Positions 24,530 through 33,374 are shown, counted from the stretch's first letter. The stretch is 64,000 nucleotides of DNA from Streptomyces iconiensis (GCF_028657195.3 NZ_JANCPR020000004.1:124001-188000), one strand, 5' to 3'. The notes: generated by a model not told the origin, from the letters alone. A program made the numbers and translations.

Positions 24530-26080
24530 ATGGCGCACTGGAACTCGGCGGTAGGGGCCCCGCAACTCGCGCGGCTCCTGGACTCCCAGCACACGGCCCA
24601 CGGTGCGCGCGCCTCCCGCGCGGCGGCGCGGCCCCAGGCGAGGCGCGTCCCCGCCTACCGCTCGCTCGCCGACGGGCTCCGCCTCCTGGTACTGGAGGGT
24701 CGCATCCCCGTGGCCACCCGGCTGCCGGCCGAGCGTGAGCTGGCCACGGCGCTCTCCGTCAGCCGCACCACGGTCGCCGCCGCCTTCGAGGCCCTGCGTG
24801 CCGACGGCTTCCTCGAATCCCGCCGCGGCGCGGGCAGTTGGACCGCCGTGCCTGCGGGCAATCCGCTGCCCACCCGCGGCCTCGACCCGCTGCCGCCCGA
24901 CTCCGAGGGCACCGTCATCGACCTGGGCTGCGCCGCGCTGCCCGCTCCCGAGCCGCATCTGTCCCAGGCATTCCAGGGAGCGCTCGAACAGCTCCCGCCG
25001 TACGCGCACACCCACGGCGACTTCCCCGCCGGGCTCCCGGTCCTCCGCCAGGCGCTCGCTGACCGCTACACCGCACGCGGCGTCCCGACCATGCCGCAGC
25101 AGATCATGGTCACCACCGGCGCCATGGGCGGTGTCGCCGCGCTCGCCCGGCTGCTCACCCCGCACGGCGAGCGCATCGCCGTCGAACACCCCTCGTACGC
25201 CAACGTCCTCCAGCTCCTGCGGGAGGCCGGGGCGCGGCTCGTGCCCGTACCCATGGCCGACGGCATCTCCGGCTGGGACCTGCCCGCATGGCACCGCACC
25301 CTGCGCGAGGCCGTGCCCCGGCTCGCCTACGTCGTCGCCGACTTCCACAACCCCACGGGAGCGCTGGCCGGGGCCGAGCAGCGCCGCGAACTGGTCGCGG
25401 CTGCCCGCGCTTCCGGCACCGTCCTGATCGCGGACGAGACGATGGCCGACCTCCCCCTGGGCCCGCCCGGAGCCACGGGCCCGACGCCCGACGAGAGCGA
25501 ACTGCCGCCTCCGGTCTCCTCGTTCGACCCCGGCGGGTCGACCGTCATCACCGTCGGCTCCGTCAGCAAGTCCATCTGGGCGGGCCTGCGCATCGGCTGG
25601 ATCCGCGCGGCGCCCGATGTCATCCGCTCGCTGACTGCGGCACGCGCCTACGCCGACCTCGGCAGCCCCGTCCTCGAACAGCTCGCCGTCACCGAGCTGA
25701 TGACGGGTGACGGCTGGGAGCGCGCCGTCACCCTGCGCAGGGCACGCGCCCGCGACAACCGTGACGCGCTCACCTCGGCGCTCCGCCGCCACCTGCCCGA
25801 CTGGGAGTTCGCCGTACCGCACGGCGGCCTCACGCTGTGGACCCGTACGGGAGGGCTGTCGGGTTCGCGGATCGCGGAGGCGGGCGAACGGCTCGGCGTG
25901 CGCGTGCCCTCAGGCCCCCGGTTCGGTGTCGACGGTGCCTTCGAGGGCTACGTCAGGCTGCCGTTCACGATCGCCGAGCCGCTCGCCCGCGAGGCCGCCT
26001 CCCGGCTGGCCGCAGCCGCCGACCTCGTACGCTCCGGCGCCCACACCGCGTCCGACGTGCCCCGCTCCTCGGTGGCCTGA
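24530..26080 (+). CDS. MocR-family regulator (GntR HTH + PLP aminotransferase fold), YczR-like
   Basis: A 516-residue protein: GntR-type winged helix at residues 45-110 (YRSLADGLRLLVLEGRIP, LPAERELATALSVSRTTVAAA, LESRRGAGSWT) followed by an aminotransferase class I fold. PLP-site residues are visible: DFHNPTG (Asn), ADETMAD (Asp) and GSVSKSIWAGLRIGW with the Schiff-base lysine. MocR proteins use PLP or its amino-acid adducts as effector. GGAAGGG precedes ATG 24530. It probably controls divergent yczE-gdpd and itself through the repeats between them. Confidence 0.9.
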   Translation: MAHWNSAVGAPQLARLLDSQHTAHGARASRAAARPQARRVPAYRSLADGLRLLVLEGRIPVATRLPAERELATALSVSRTTVAAAFEALRADGFLESRRGAGSWTAVPAGNPLPTRGLDPLPPDSEGTVIDLGCAALPAPEPHLSQAFQGALEQLPPYAHTHGDFPAGLPVLRQALADRYTARGVPTMPQQIMVTTGAMGGVAALARLLTPHGERIAVEHPSYANVLQLLREAGARLVPVPMADGISGWDLPAWHRTLREAVPRLAYVVADFHNPTGALAGAEQRRELVAAARASGTVLIADETMADLPLGPPGATGPTPDESELPPPVSSFDPGGSTVITVGSVSKSIWAGLRIGWIRAAPDVIRSLTAARAYADLGSPVLEQLAVTELMTGDGWERAVTLRRARARDNRDALTSALRRHLPDWEFAVPHGGLTLWTRTGGLSGSRIAEAGERLGVRVPSGPRFGVDGAFEGYVRLPFTIAEPLAREAASRLAAAADLVRSGAHTASDVPRSSVA

Positions 26081-26122
26081 CGTCCGTAGGCGGCGGCCCG
26101 GTCCGGCCTCGGCCTGAAGGTC

Positions 26123-27655
26123 CTAGTGCGCCGGGGCCCCCGCGTGCCCCGACGGCGCCGTGCGTACCGGCAGCAGCGCGGCGACGGCCGCGCGCTCGGC
26201 CTCGCCGGCCGACTCGTCGTACGGGTCAGGCGTCGCGGGCACCTGGAGCCGCAGTACGGGCCCGGCGCCCAGCCGCGCGAACCCCCTGCCGGGCGGCGCG
26301 TCAGGCGCCGGGCCCGTCTGCGGCGCCCCGCCCAGCACGGCCTGCACCTGTTCCGGTGAGGCGGAGCCCAGCACCACCCGGGCGCGGGTGTGGGTGAGCA
26401 CGGCCTCGCCCAGGTCCTCGGCGCCCTCGAACTGTTCGGCCACCACCACATGCACCCCGGCGGCACGCCCGTGCCGCAGCGGCACCCGCAGCAGTTCCTG
26501 CGGATCGGTCTGCCCCTCGGCCCGCGCCAGGTGGCTCAGCACCGCCGGCCGGTCCACCAGCAGCCACAGCGGACGCCGTACGTCGTCGGGCGCGTGTTCC
26601 CCGTGCTGTCTGGCCTGGCTCGCCGTCAGCAGCCGCCGCTCCGTCTCCCGTACCACCCACTCCAGCGAGGCCAGCGCGCCCGGGAGCGACGACTCGATCC
26701 CCAGGACCCCGAACCTGGCCGCCAGACACGCGAATTCGCCGCCCCCGTCGCCGTCCACCACCAGCACCTCGCCCCTGCGCACGGCCTGGAGCGCGACGGA
26801 ACGCAGCAGCGTGCTGGTGCCGGCGCCGGGGATGCCCATCACCAGCAGATGCGGCTCGGTCGACCGCGCCCCCGTACGCCACACCACCGGCGGCACGTCC
26901 TGCGGTCCCTCCTCTCCGGCGACCGCGACGGGCATCGTGCGGTGCACCGCGTCGCCGTCGGTGAACCCGAGCACCGTCTCGCCCGGCGCTGTCACGAACG
27001 GCTGCGCGTGGATACCGGTCGGCAGCGGGTCGAGCACCCGCATCTCCAGCAGGTTGCGCTCCTCGTCCCACCAGAACCTGTACTCGCGGCCACGGCCCGA
27101 CTTCGCGGCCAGCAACTGCTCGATCCGCATCCTCTCCCCGGCCTCACCGTCGCGGAAGTAGGCGGGGTAGCGCATCAGCAGACTGCTGAGCCGTCCCGCG
27201 CGGAACGCGAAGTCCTCGAACGCGCGCTCCCATTCGCCGTCATGCGCGAAGATCGGCTCGGGGCTCGGGTCCTCCGGCATCACGAAGTACGGCACCAGCG
27301 CCTCGTAGAGCGCCTGGAGTCTCTCCCACTCCTCGTCCCCGGGCTCCGGGTCCTCCTCGCTGCCGTCCCTCGCGTCCTGCCGCCCGTACCAGCCCGCGGC
27401 TCCCAGCAGTGCCGTCCCGGCGAGTACGGGACCGTACGGCAGCAGCCACACCACGACACCCGAGGCGGCCAGCAGGAACAGGGCGGGGACACGCCGTTCC
27501 CGGGGAGTCCGGCGCCACCAGGCGCTTCCCCTCGCGGCCAGCAGGCGCGAGCCCCGGCCCAGCACGATCAGCGGGTGCAGTATGTCGAGGACACCGTCGG
27601 CTCCCGTGCGTACGGCGTCCAGGCCGCCCCGCCACGACAGTGCCCACCGGCTCAC
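26123..27655 (-). CDS. FtsK/SpoIIIE-like protein with altered P-loop
   Basis: A 510-residue protein with one or two membrane segments near residues 55-85 and a C-terminal FtsK/TraB-like domain. The P-loop position reads GIPGAGTST, with Thr in place of the invariant Lys, followed by LLRSVALQAV; a Walker-B-like strand is RRPLWLLVDRPAVL. Canonical FtsK domains pump double-stranded DNA; loss of the P-loop lysine suggests weak or absent ATP hydrolysis. No gamma recognition domain is visible. GTG at 27655 follows GAGGAGG. It follows a small membrane protein gene 24 bases upstream, likely one operon. Homologues of this pair seem chromosomal and conserved in Streptomyces rather than plasmid-borne. 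Confidence 0.72.
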   Translation of the reverse strand: MSRWALSWRGGLDAVRTGADGVLDILHPLIVLGRGSRLLAARGSAWWRRTPRERRVPALFLLAASGVVVWLLPYGPVLAGTALLGAAGWYGRQDARDGSEEDPEPGDEEWERLQALYEALVPYFVMPEDPSPEPIFAHDGEWERAFEDFAFRAGRLSSLLMRYPAYFRDGEAGERMRIEQLLAAKSGRGREYRFWWDEERNLLEMRVLDPLPTGIHAQPFVTAPGETVLGFTDGDAVHRTMPVAVAGEEGPQDVPPVVWRTGARSTEPHLLVMGIPGAGTSTLLRSVALQAVRRGEVLVVDGDGGGEFACLAARFGVLGIESSLPGALASLEWVVRETERRLLTASQARQHGEHAPDDVRRPLWLLVDRPAVLSHLARAEGQTDPQELLRVPLRHGRAAGVHVVVAEQFEGAEDLGEAVLTHTRARVVLGSASPEQVQAVLGGAPQTGPAPDAPPGRGFARLGAGPVLRLQVPATPDPYDESAGEAERAAVAALLPVRTAPSGHAGAPAH

Positions 27656-27679
27656 GCCCGGCTCCTCCTCATCGGTCCG

Positions 27680-27874
27680 TTACAGCTTGATCCCGCCGAG
27701 CAGACTGGCGAGGCTCTCGCCGCCCGCCCTGATCCCGGGCGCGATGGCGGTCCCGGCCAGGTAGAAGCCGAAGAGCGCGCACACGAGGGCGTGCGACACC
27801 TTGAGTCCGTCCTTGCGGAAGAAGAGAAAGACCACCACGCCCAGCAGCACAACGCCCGAGATCGAGAGAATCAC
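27680..27874 (-). CDS. Small membrane protein preceding the FtsK-like gene
   Basis: A 64-residue protein with two hydrophobic segments: residues 1-20 (LSISGVVLLGVVVFLFF) and 28-47 (ALVCALFGFYLAGTAIAPG), separated by a short RKDG turn. Its size and place recall small membrane partners of Tra/FtsK proteins in actinobacterial conjugative elements, but I see no specific match. GTG at 27874 follows CAGGAG. It probably works with the FtsK-like protein. Confidence 0.75.
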   Translation of the reverse strand: MILSISGVVLLGVVVFLFFRKDGLKVSHALVCALFGFYLAGTAIAPGIRAGGESLASLLGGIKL

Positions 27875-27907
27875 CAGTTACTCCTGATGTAGGGGACGGT
27901 CACCATG

Positions 27908-27948
27908 AGTTTCACCAGCTTCACAGATGGTGCGGATGGTATGAAACT
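27908..27948 (-). promoter_or_regulatory. Inverted repeat AGTTTCA-N27-TGAAACT
   Basis: AGTTTCA at 27908-27914 and TGAAACT at 27942-27948 are inverted and 34 bp apart start to start, in the most AT-rich stretch before the small membrane protein/FtsK-like operon. CACCAT/ATGGT flanks extend the symmetry partly. It may be an operator or the two half-sites of a looped regulator; no clear -35/-10 pair could be assigned. Confidence 0.3.
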
Positions 27949-28144
27949 GGCAAATGGGTGGATTTCCCCATCGGGCCCCGTGTCGGCGAGCCGATCGGCA
28001 CGAGCGCCCCCTCAATTCCTCGCGGTGCGGGGAGCTGAGGGGGCGCGGGGCGCGGGGCGCGGGCTGCCGGGATGAGGGGCGAGGGCTTACGGGCCCGGGA
28101 TCAGGAAGCAGTGATCCGGGTCAGGGCTCAGAGGTCAGTGATCC

Positions 28145-28189
28145 GGGGACTGGGATCTGGGGTCTGGGGACTGGGGCTGGGATCAGGGG
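28145..28189 (+). repeat. G-quadruplex-type tract
   Basis: Seven runs of three or four G are separated by loops of two to four bases in 45 bases. It lies immediately beyond the stop of the leftward DUF8129-like gene, so its C-rich complement would be in the 3' end of that mRNA. Confidence 0.6.
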
Positions 28190-28196
28190 CGCGGGG

Positions 28197-28523
28197 TCAC
28201 CATTCGTGTTTGCCGTGGCGGAGCGGTTCCGTGGGCTCGGCCGAGCTGGCGGGTGACACGGGCGAGGAGCCCGGTGTGGACGAGGGGATGTCCGGGCCGG
28301 GGGAGCCGGGATCGCCCGGGGAGGGTTCAGCCCCTGAGGCGAGCTGGTCCAGCCTGGCCGTGAGGACCGAGATGACCTGGGGCCGGTGCGCGTGCGCCTG
28401 TTCGTACTCCAGCAGGCGTTCTACGTCGGCGCTCTCCAGGGGCCTGATCCGGTGCTCCACGCTCCCCGCTGGCAACTCGTCGTAGTCGGGAAGCGGCAGG
28501 GGGTTGGGCTGCTGTGCTGACAT
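28197..28523 (-). CDS. Conserved actinobacterial hypothetical protein (DUF8129-like)
   Basis: A 108-residue protein. Residues 9-65 (PLPDYDELPAGSVEHRIRP, LLEYEQAHAHRPQVISVL, ARLDQLASGAEPS) form a helical domain common in actinobacterial small proteins, which I associate with DUF8129; function is unknown. The remainder is a Pro/Ser-rich disordered tail. ATG at 28523 follows GAGGAGG. It stands alone, downstream of an AraC-type regulator in the same direction. Confidence 0.7.
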   Translation of the reverse strand: MSAQQPNPLPLPDYDELPAGSVEHRIRPLESADVERLLEYEQAHAHRPQVISVLTARLDQLASGAEPSPGDPGSPGPDIPSSTPGSSPVSPASSAEPTEPLRHGKHEW

Positions 28524-28657
28524 GGGTTCCGGCCTCCTCGGATTTCCGGACTCCGGTCTCCGGTCCTTCGCTCTTCCTCTCCAGGGTGCGGCGCCTCGGA
28601 GCGCGCCGCAGCACGGGTACGGGTTGCCGTGGGCGCTCCCGCGTACACATGGCAGGG

Positions 28658-29587
28658 TCAGCCGGCTCCGGCGCCCTCCACGGCCCGCGCGAAGACCGAG
28701 GGCGGGACGCCGACGGCTGCGGTGAAGTCGCGCACGAGGTGTGCCTGGTCGCTGTAGCCCAGTTCGGCCGCGAGCCGGGCCCAGTCCGTCCCGGGGTGCG
28801 CGGTGGCACGCTCCATGGCCTCGTGCACGCGGTAGCGCAGGATGACCCACTTCGGGCTGACGCCTACGTAGGTCGCGAAGAGCCGCTGGAGCGAGCGCAC
28901 CGAAATGCCCTCCTGCGCCGCCAGGCGCTCGACGCGCAGCACGCCGCGGTCCGTGCGGATACGGTGCGCGAGCGCCATGGCCCGTTCGGCCGCGGGGTCC
29001 TCGCGGGGTGCGAGGGAGAGGAAGAACGCGTCGAGCGCGGCCACACGTGCGTCCTCGTCCCGCGCGGACAGCACCCGCGCCGCGGCTTGCCCCGTGCCGG
29101 GGAACGTCCGCTCCAGCGGGAGCAGTTCACCGGTCAGCGCGGTGAGGGGGCGCGGCGGGGTGAGGAAGGGGCGGAAGCCACCGGGCCGGAACTGTGTGCC
29201 GCACACGCGTCCCGTTCCCTCCAGCTTCGTGGAGTACAGGCTGGTGCCCACCCCCGAGACCAGCCCGTTCGCGGGCGCCACGCCCTCGGGCCCTCGCCGT
29301 TCGAAGACGACGTTCACGCAGGGGTGCGGCACCACATGGGAGAGGTACGGCTCGGGCAGGTCCCATTCGATCAGCCAGTAGTGCTCGATCCAGCGGCGCA
29401 GCTCACCGGCCGCGAGCCTGCGCCGGAACCGGACGCGCGCCAGCAGCGCGGGCGCCGCCACGATGCCCCGCGTGTCGTCCCGCGGCCCGTCCGCTCCCGG
29501 GCCGGGAGTGCCGCCGCGCGTTTCCGCACCGGGGCGGCCCTCGTCCGGGTCACGGCCGGCCGCTTCCGTACCACTCTGACCTGCCAT
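28658..29587 (-). CDS. AraC-family transcriptional regulator
   Basis: A 309-residue regulator with a DUF6597-type N-terminal part (LRRWIEHYWLIEWDLPEP, residues 65-85; VCGTQFRPGGFRPFL, about 135) and a C-terminal AraC/XylS double helix-turn-helix, from VERLAAQEGISVRSLQRLF (about 215) to LAAELGYSDQAHLVRDFTAAVG (about 275). This type often controls small oxidoreductase or methyltransferase genes. ATG at 29587 has no clear ribosome site. The N-terminal 45 residues are disordered. The target is unknown; the divergent TIGR03086 gene is a candidate. Confidence 0.85.
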   Translation of the reverse strand: MAGQSGTEAAGRDPDEGRPGAETRGGTPGPGADGPRDDTRGIVAAPALLARVRFRRRLAAGELRRWIEHYWLIEWDLPEPYLSHVVPHPCVNVVFERRGPEGVAPANGLVSGVGTSLYSTKLEGTGRVCGTQFRPGGFRPFLTPPRPLTALTGELLPLERTFPGTGQAAARVLSARDEDARVAALDAFFLSLAPREDPAAERAMALAHRIRTDRGVLRVERLAAQEGISVRSLQRLFATYVGVSPKWVILRYRVHEAMERATAHPGTDWARLAAELGYSDQAHLVRDFTAAVGVPPSVFARAVEGAGAG

Positions 29588-29862
29588 GACGGCGATTCTA
29601 TGGCGTGCGGCCCCGACCGCCGAGGGAGCCGTCGCGCGGCCGGGCCGGTCGGGGCGCCGCTGCGGTGGGGACGCGAGCGGCACCGGTGCTCAGGGGCCCA
29701 TGCCGTGCATGGCGTGCATGGCGTCCATGGCGCCCATGGGGTGCACGACGCTTGCGGCGCGCGGGGAGGTGCCGGGGCCCTGGGCGACCCCAACACGACG
29801 GGGCCGCCGGGCTGTCGTGTTTTTTCAAGCCCTGGCGCCCACCCCCGGCATAGCCTCGGAGC

Positions 29863-30444
29863 ATGGAGAACCCACGCACGAAGGACATCGCTCCACTGCT
29901 CGACAGGGCAGCCCGCGCCACAGGGCAGGTCGTACGGGGTGTCACCGATGCCGATCTGGCGCGTCCGACGCCCTGTGCCGAGTACGACGTGCGCGGCCTG
30001 CTGAACCATCTCTTCCATGTAGCCGTCGAGTTCCAGAAACTGGCGGCCAAAGGCACGGCCGACTTCAGTGCCACCCCTGACTACGTGGAGGGTGACTGGC
30101 GCGTCCGCTTCGGTGACGAGACCGGCAGGCTCGTCGAGGCGTGGTCGGCCCCTGACGCGCTGGAGGGCGTCTCGCAGGGCATGGGGATGCCCCAGCGCAC
30201 CGTCGCGCACATGGTGATGGGCGACCTGGCCATTCACGGCTGGGACCTCTCCCGTGCCACAGGTCAGGACTACGCGCCCGATGAGGCCGTACTGGCCGAA
30301 CTTGTGCCCGCCTTCGCGGAACTGGCGCCGCTCGCACGCAAGATGGGCCAGTTCGGCGAGGAGGTCCCCGTCCCCGCCGATGCCACGTCCCTGGAGCGGC
30401 TGCTGGCTGGTACGGGCCGTGACCCCGGCTGGCTCCCGCGCTGA
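29863..30444 (+). CDS. TIGR03086-family metal-binding protein (maleylpyruvate isomerase N-terminal/DinB-like)
   Basis: A 193-residue four-helix DinB-like protein. The family core is visible: VVRGVTDADLARPTPCAEYDVRGLLNHLFHV (from about residue 23), with a metal-ligand histidine in NHLFH, and MVMGDLAIHGWDLSRATGQ (about 118-136) with two more. In mycothiol-using actinobacteria such proteins include mycothiol S-transferases and maleylpyruvate isomerase; thiol transfer is therefore likely but unproved. The stop codon lies within the first unit of a downstream tandem repeat. Confidence 0.85.
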   Translation: MENPRTKDIAPLLDRAARATGQVVRGVTDADLARPTPCAEYDVRGLLNHLFHVAVEFQKLAAKGTADFSATPDYVEGDWRVRFGDETGRLVEAWSAPDALEGVSQGMGMPQRTVAHMVMGDLAIHGWDLSRATGQDYAPDEAVLAELVPAFAELAPLARKMGQFGEEVPVPADATSLERLLAGTGRDPGWLPR

Positions 30445-30542
30445 TCCCGCCGGTTCCGGCGCTGATCCCGTCGGTCCCGCGCTTCTGTCCGGCTGGCTCC
30501 GGCGCTGATGTCCGGTCGGCTCCGGCGGTGATCCCGCCGGGT
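30436..30542. repeat. Imperfect 20-23 bp tandem repeat, five units
   Basis: Five units, each beginning CCGCGCTGAT or CCGGCGCTGAT-like and ending in a CCGG-TCGG/CCGGCT block, run from 30436 to 30542. The first unit includes the last codons and the TGA of the TIGR03086 gene. The remaining gap up to 30764 is gene-free and unremarkable. Confidence 0.7.
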
Positions 30543-30764
30543 CCCAGGCCGGTGCCGCCCGTTCCCGCGCTGGTCCCCGTGCCGTCCCTTCGCGGCTCTC
30601 CCCGCCCTCCCGCCCCTCCCATCAGGGGGTCTTACGCGCCCACCGTGCGCGCCGGGGCGCGGGCGCCGTGCCTCGTCCTGCGCTCTCAGAGCCGCCCCGG
30701 CGCGTTTCCGGGGCGGGGTGATGCGGGCAACTGAACGGGGACGACGGATGAGGGGGGCACGACC

Positions 30765-31799
30765 GTGATCGTCTGGCTGAACGGCGCCTTCGGCGCAGGC
30801 AAGACCACTGCGGCGTACGAACTCCTGGACCTGCTTCCGGGCAGCACGCTCTACGATCCCGAGATCATCGGCGCGGGACTGCGCTGGATGCTGCCGAAGG
30901 AACGCCTGGCGCGGATCGACGACTTCCAGGAACTGCGCTCCTGGCGGCGGCTCGTGGTGGACACGGCCGCCGCACTGCTGACGGAGGTCCCAGGACCGCT
31001 GATCACTCCCATGACACTGCTGCGCCGCGAGTACCGCGACGAGATCTTCGGCGCGCTCGCGGCCCGCCGCGTTCCCGTACGCCACCTGCTGCTGCACGCC
31101 GACGAACCCGTACTACGGCACCGGATGGACGCGCGGGCCACGGCGGAGGGTGGCTCCAGCCGCGCCTGGGGCCCGGGGCAGCTGCGGTCCTACCAGGCGG
31201 CGTTGCCCTGGATCACCGCAGAGGCGCACACCGTCGACACCTCACATCTCACCCCGCGCCAGACGGCCGAACAGGTCGCCGAAGCGATCAGCGCGGGTGA
31301 GGGGGCCATGGACATCGTGCAGACACCGGAGCCGACGGCCGAGACCGTCGCCGCCGGGGTGCTGCTCTTCGACGAGCACGACAGAGTGCTGCTGGTCGAT
31401 CCCACCTACAAACCCGGCTGGGAGTTCCCCGGCGGTGTCGTGGAGCCGGGCGAGGCGCCCGCTCTCGCGGGGGCGCGCGAGGTCGCCGAGGAACTGGGGC
31501 TGCGGCTGCACGCCGAACCCCCGCTGCTCGTCGTGGACTGGGAGCCTCCGCGCCCGCCGGCCTTCGGCGGGCTGCGGCTGCTCTTCGACGGGGGGCGGCT
31601 GGGGAACGAGGACGTCTCCATGCTGCTGCTGCCCGGCGCCGAACTGCGTGGCTGGCAGTTCGTCACCGAGGAGGAAGCGGCCGAACTCCTTCCGCCCCCG
31701 CGTCTTGACCGGCTCCGATGTGCCCTGCGCGCACGCAGGGTGGGGCATCCGCTCTATATGGAGGGCGGCGTTCCGGTGGGCACGCGCAACGGTTCGTAA
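30765..31799 (+). CDS. TmrB-like P-loop kinase fused to a Nudix hydrolase
   Basis: A 344-residue two-domain protein. Residues 1-178 are a small P-loop kinase with Walker A GAFGAGKTT at residues 7-15 and LYDPEIIGAGLRWMLP, a pattern like TmrB, the tunicamycin-resistance ATP-binding protein. Residues 190-330 are a Nudix hydrolase; the Nudix box GGVVEPGEAPALAGAREVAEELG starts at about 222 and has all essential residues. Nudix enzymes cleave nucleoside diphosphates linked to another moiety. A fusion suggests a kinase and a house-cleaning step on one nucleotide-linked compound; which is unknown. GTG at 30765 follows an AGGGGGG site. Confidence 0.85.
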   Translation: MIVWLNGAFGAGKTTAAYELLDLLPGSTLYDPEIIGAGLRWMLPKERLARIDDFQELRSWRRLVVDTAAALLTEVPGPLITPMTLLRREYRDEIFGALAARRVPVRHLLLHADEPVLRHRMDARATAEGGSSRAWGPGQLRSYQAALPWITAEAHTVDTSHLTPRQTAEQVAEAISAGEGAMDIVQTPEPTAETVAAGVLLFDEHDRVLLVDPTYKPGWEFPGGVVEPGEAPALAGAREVAEELGLRLHAEPPLLVVDWEPPRPPAFGGLRLLFDGGRLGNEDVSMLLLPGAELRGWQFVTEEEAAELLPPPRLDRLRCALRARRVGHPLYMEGGVPVGTRNGS

Positions 31800-31955
31800 G
31801 CCGGTCCCGAGCCGGTCCCGAGCCGGGGCCCCGGTCCGGTCGCCCGGGCCATGCGCGTTCCGCAGGCCCGGGCGTATCCGCGTTCGCTCCCGTGTCCGCC
31901 TCCGGTTCCGGCTTTCGCCGGCATCGGCTGACTCAGGCATCCAGCGCCGGCTGAC

Positions 31956-33374
31956 TCAGGCGTCCGCCTTCTGCGCGTACGTCCGGAGGAACAGCGCTTC
32001 GGCGACCGCCATGCGCTCCAACTCGCGCGGATCCACGCTCTCGTTGACGGCGTGGATCTGCGCCTCGGGCTCGCTCAGGCCGATGAGCAGCATCTCGGCC
32101 TGAGGGTAGAGCGAGGCGAGGGTGTTGCACAGGGGGATCGAACCGCCCAGGCCGACCGTCTGCATCTCCTGTCCGTCGTACGCCTCGCGCAGGGCAGCGC
32201 CCATCGCCGTGTACGCCGGGCTGGTGGTGTCGGCCCTGAACGGCTGGCCCTGGCCGACGACTTCGACGGCCACCCGCGCGTTCCACGGAACGTGCGCCTC
32301 CAGGTGCGCGATCAGCAGCTCTGTCGCCCTGGCCGTGTCCGTGCCCGGGGGTACGCGCAGGGAGACCGCCGCACGGGCCGATGCCTGTACCGAGGCGGTC
32401 GCGCCGACGACGGGCGGGGAGTCGATGCCGAGCACCGTGACGGCGGCGCGCGCCCACAGGCGGTCGGCGACGGTGCCGCCGCCGATCAGGTCCACGCCGT
32501 CCAAGACCTTCGCGTCGCGCCGGAAGTCATCCTCCGGGTACTGCAGCCCCTCCCAGTGCGCGTCCGGCTCCAGCCCCTCGATGACGGTGTTGCCCTCCGC
32601 GTCCCGCAGCGAGTCGAGCACGCGCACCAGCGCGGCCAGCGCGTCGGGAGCCGCACCGCCGAACTGCCCCGAGTGCAGGTTCCCTTCGAGGGTGTCGACC
32701 CGCACCCGCAGCAACGCCATGCCGCGCAGCGACGCGGTCACCGTAGGCAGGCCGCACTGGAAGTTGCCGGTGTCGCCGATCACGATGGTGTCGGCAGCGA
32801 GCAGCTCCGGGTGCGCCTCCGCGTACCGTTCCAGGCCGCCGGTGCCCTGCTCCTCGGAGCCCTCGACGATCACCTTGACCGAGACCGGGAGCCCGCCGTT
32901 CGCCTTCACGGCGCGCAGCGCGAGCAGGTGCATCACAAAGCCGCCCTTGCAGTCGGCAGCGCCGCGCCCGTACCAGCGGCCGTCCGGCCCCTCCGTCAGC
33001 TCGAACGGCGGGGTGTGCCAGGCGTCCTCGTTCAGCGGCGGCTGCACGTCGTAGTGCGCGTAGAGCAGCACGGTCGGCGCGCCCTCGGGGCCCGGGAGGT
33101 ACCCGTAGACGGACTGGGTGCCGTCCGGCGTCTCCAGCGCGGCCACGTCCTCGAATCCCTCGGCGCGCAGGGCGTCCGCGACCCAGGCCGCCGCGCCCTC
33201 GCACTCGCTCTTCGGGAACTGCGCGGGGTCGGCGACCGAGCGGAACGCCACCAGTTCGGCCAGCTCGCCGCGGGCGCGCGGCATGAGCGAGGACACCGTG
33301 GTGGCAATACCGGACGGGCCGGGCGTAGCGGACGAACCAGTCTTGGCCGTCGGGTGGGACGGAGGCTGCTGCAT
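31956..33374 (-). CDS. M20-family dipeptidase
   Basis: A 472-residue di-zinc M20 peptidase of the PepV/carnosinase-like long-form branch. Metal and catalytic motifs are visible: LYAHYDVQPP (His and Asp, about residue 96), RGAADCKGG (bridging Asp, about 128), IVEGSEEQGTGG (Glu-Glu, about 160), and GGSIPLCNTLA plus a C-terminal histidine-containing segment (QIHAVNESV). It hydrolyses dipeptides in the cytoplasm. ATG at 33374 follows AAGGAG. It is divergent from the flavoprotein gene. Confidence 0.92.
   Translation of the reverse strand: MQQPPSHPTAKTGSSATPGPSGIATTVSSLMPRARGELAELVAFRSVADPAQFPKSECEGAAAWVADALRAEGFEDVAALETPDGTQSVYGYLPGPEGAPTVLLYAHYDVQPPLNEDAWHTPPFELTEGPDGRWYGRGAADCKGGFVMHLLALRAVKANGGLPVSVKVIVEGSEEQGTGGLERYAEAHPELLAADTIVIGDTGNFQCGLPTVTASLRGMALLRVRVDTLEGNLHSGQFGGAAPDALAALVRVLDSLRDAEGNTVIEGLEPDAHWEGLQYPEDDFRRDAKVLDGVDLIGGGTVADRLWARAAVTVLGIDSPPVVGATASVQASARAAVSLRVPPGTDTARATELLIAHLEAHVPWNARVAVEVVGQGQPFRADTTSPAYTAMGAALREAYDGQEMQTVGLGGSIPLCNTLASLYPQAEMLLIGLSEPEAQIHAVNESVDPRELERMAVAEALFLRTYAQKADA

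Larger units (their letters stand above)
27875..28196. other. Gap upstream of the small membrane protein gene
   Basis: This 322-base region has an unusually AT-richer part (27895-27965) with a long inverted repeat and a G-rich part (28040-28196) made of short repeats such as CAGTGATCCGGG (twice) and a quadruplex-type run. No gene is evident. Confidence 0.5.

Noticed and set aside
29698..29745. ATGGCGT/CATGGC repeats before the TIGR03086 gene as a regulatory array
   Set aside because: Only four or five imperfect 9-base copies, and no symmetry or link to a promoter; noted as simple repeat only.
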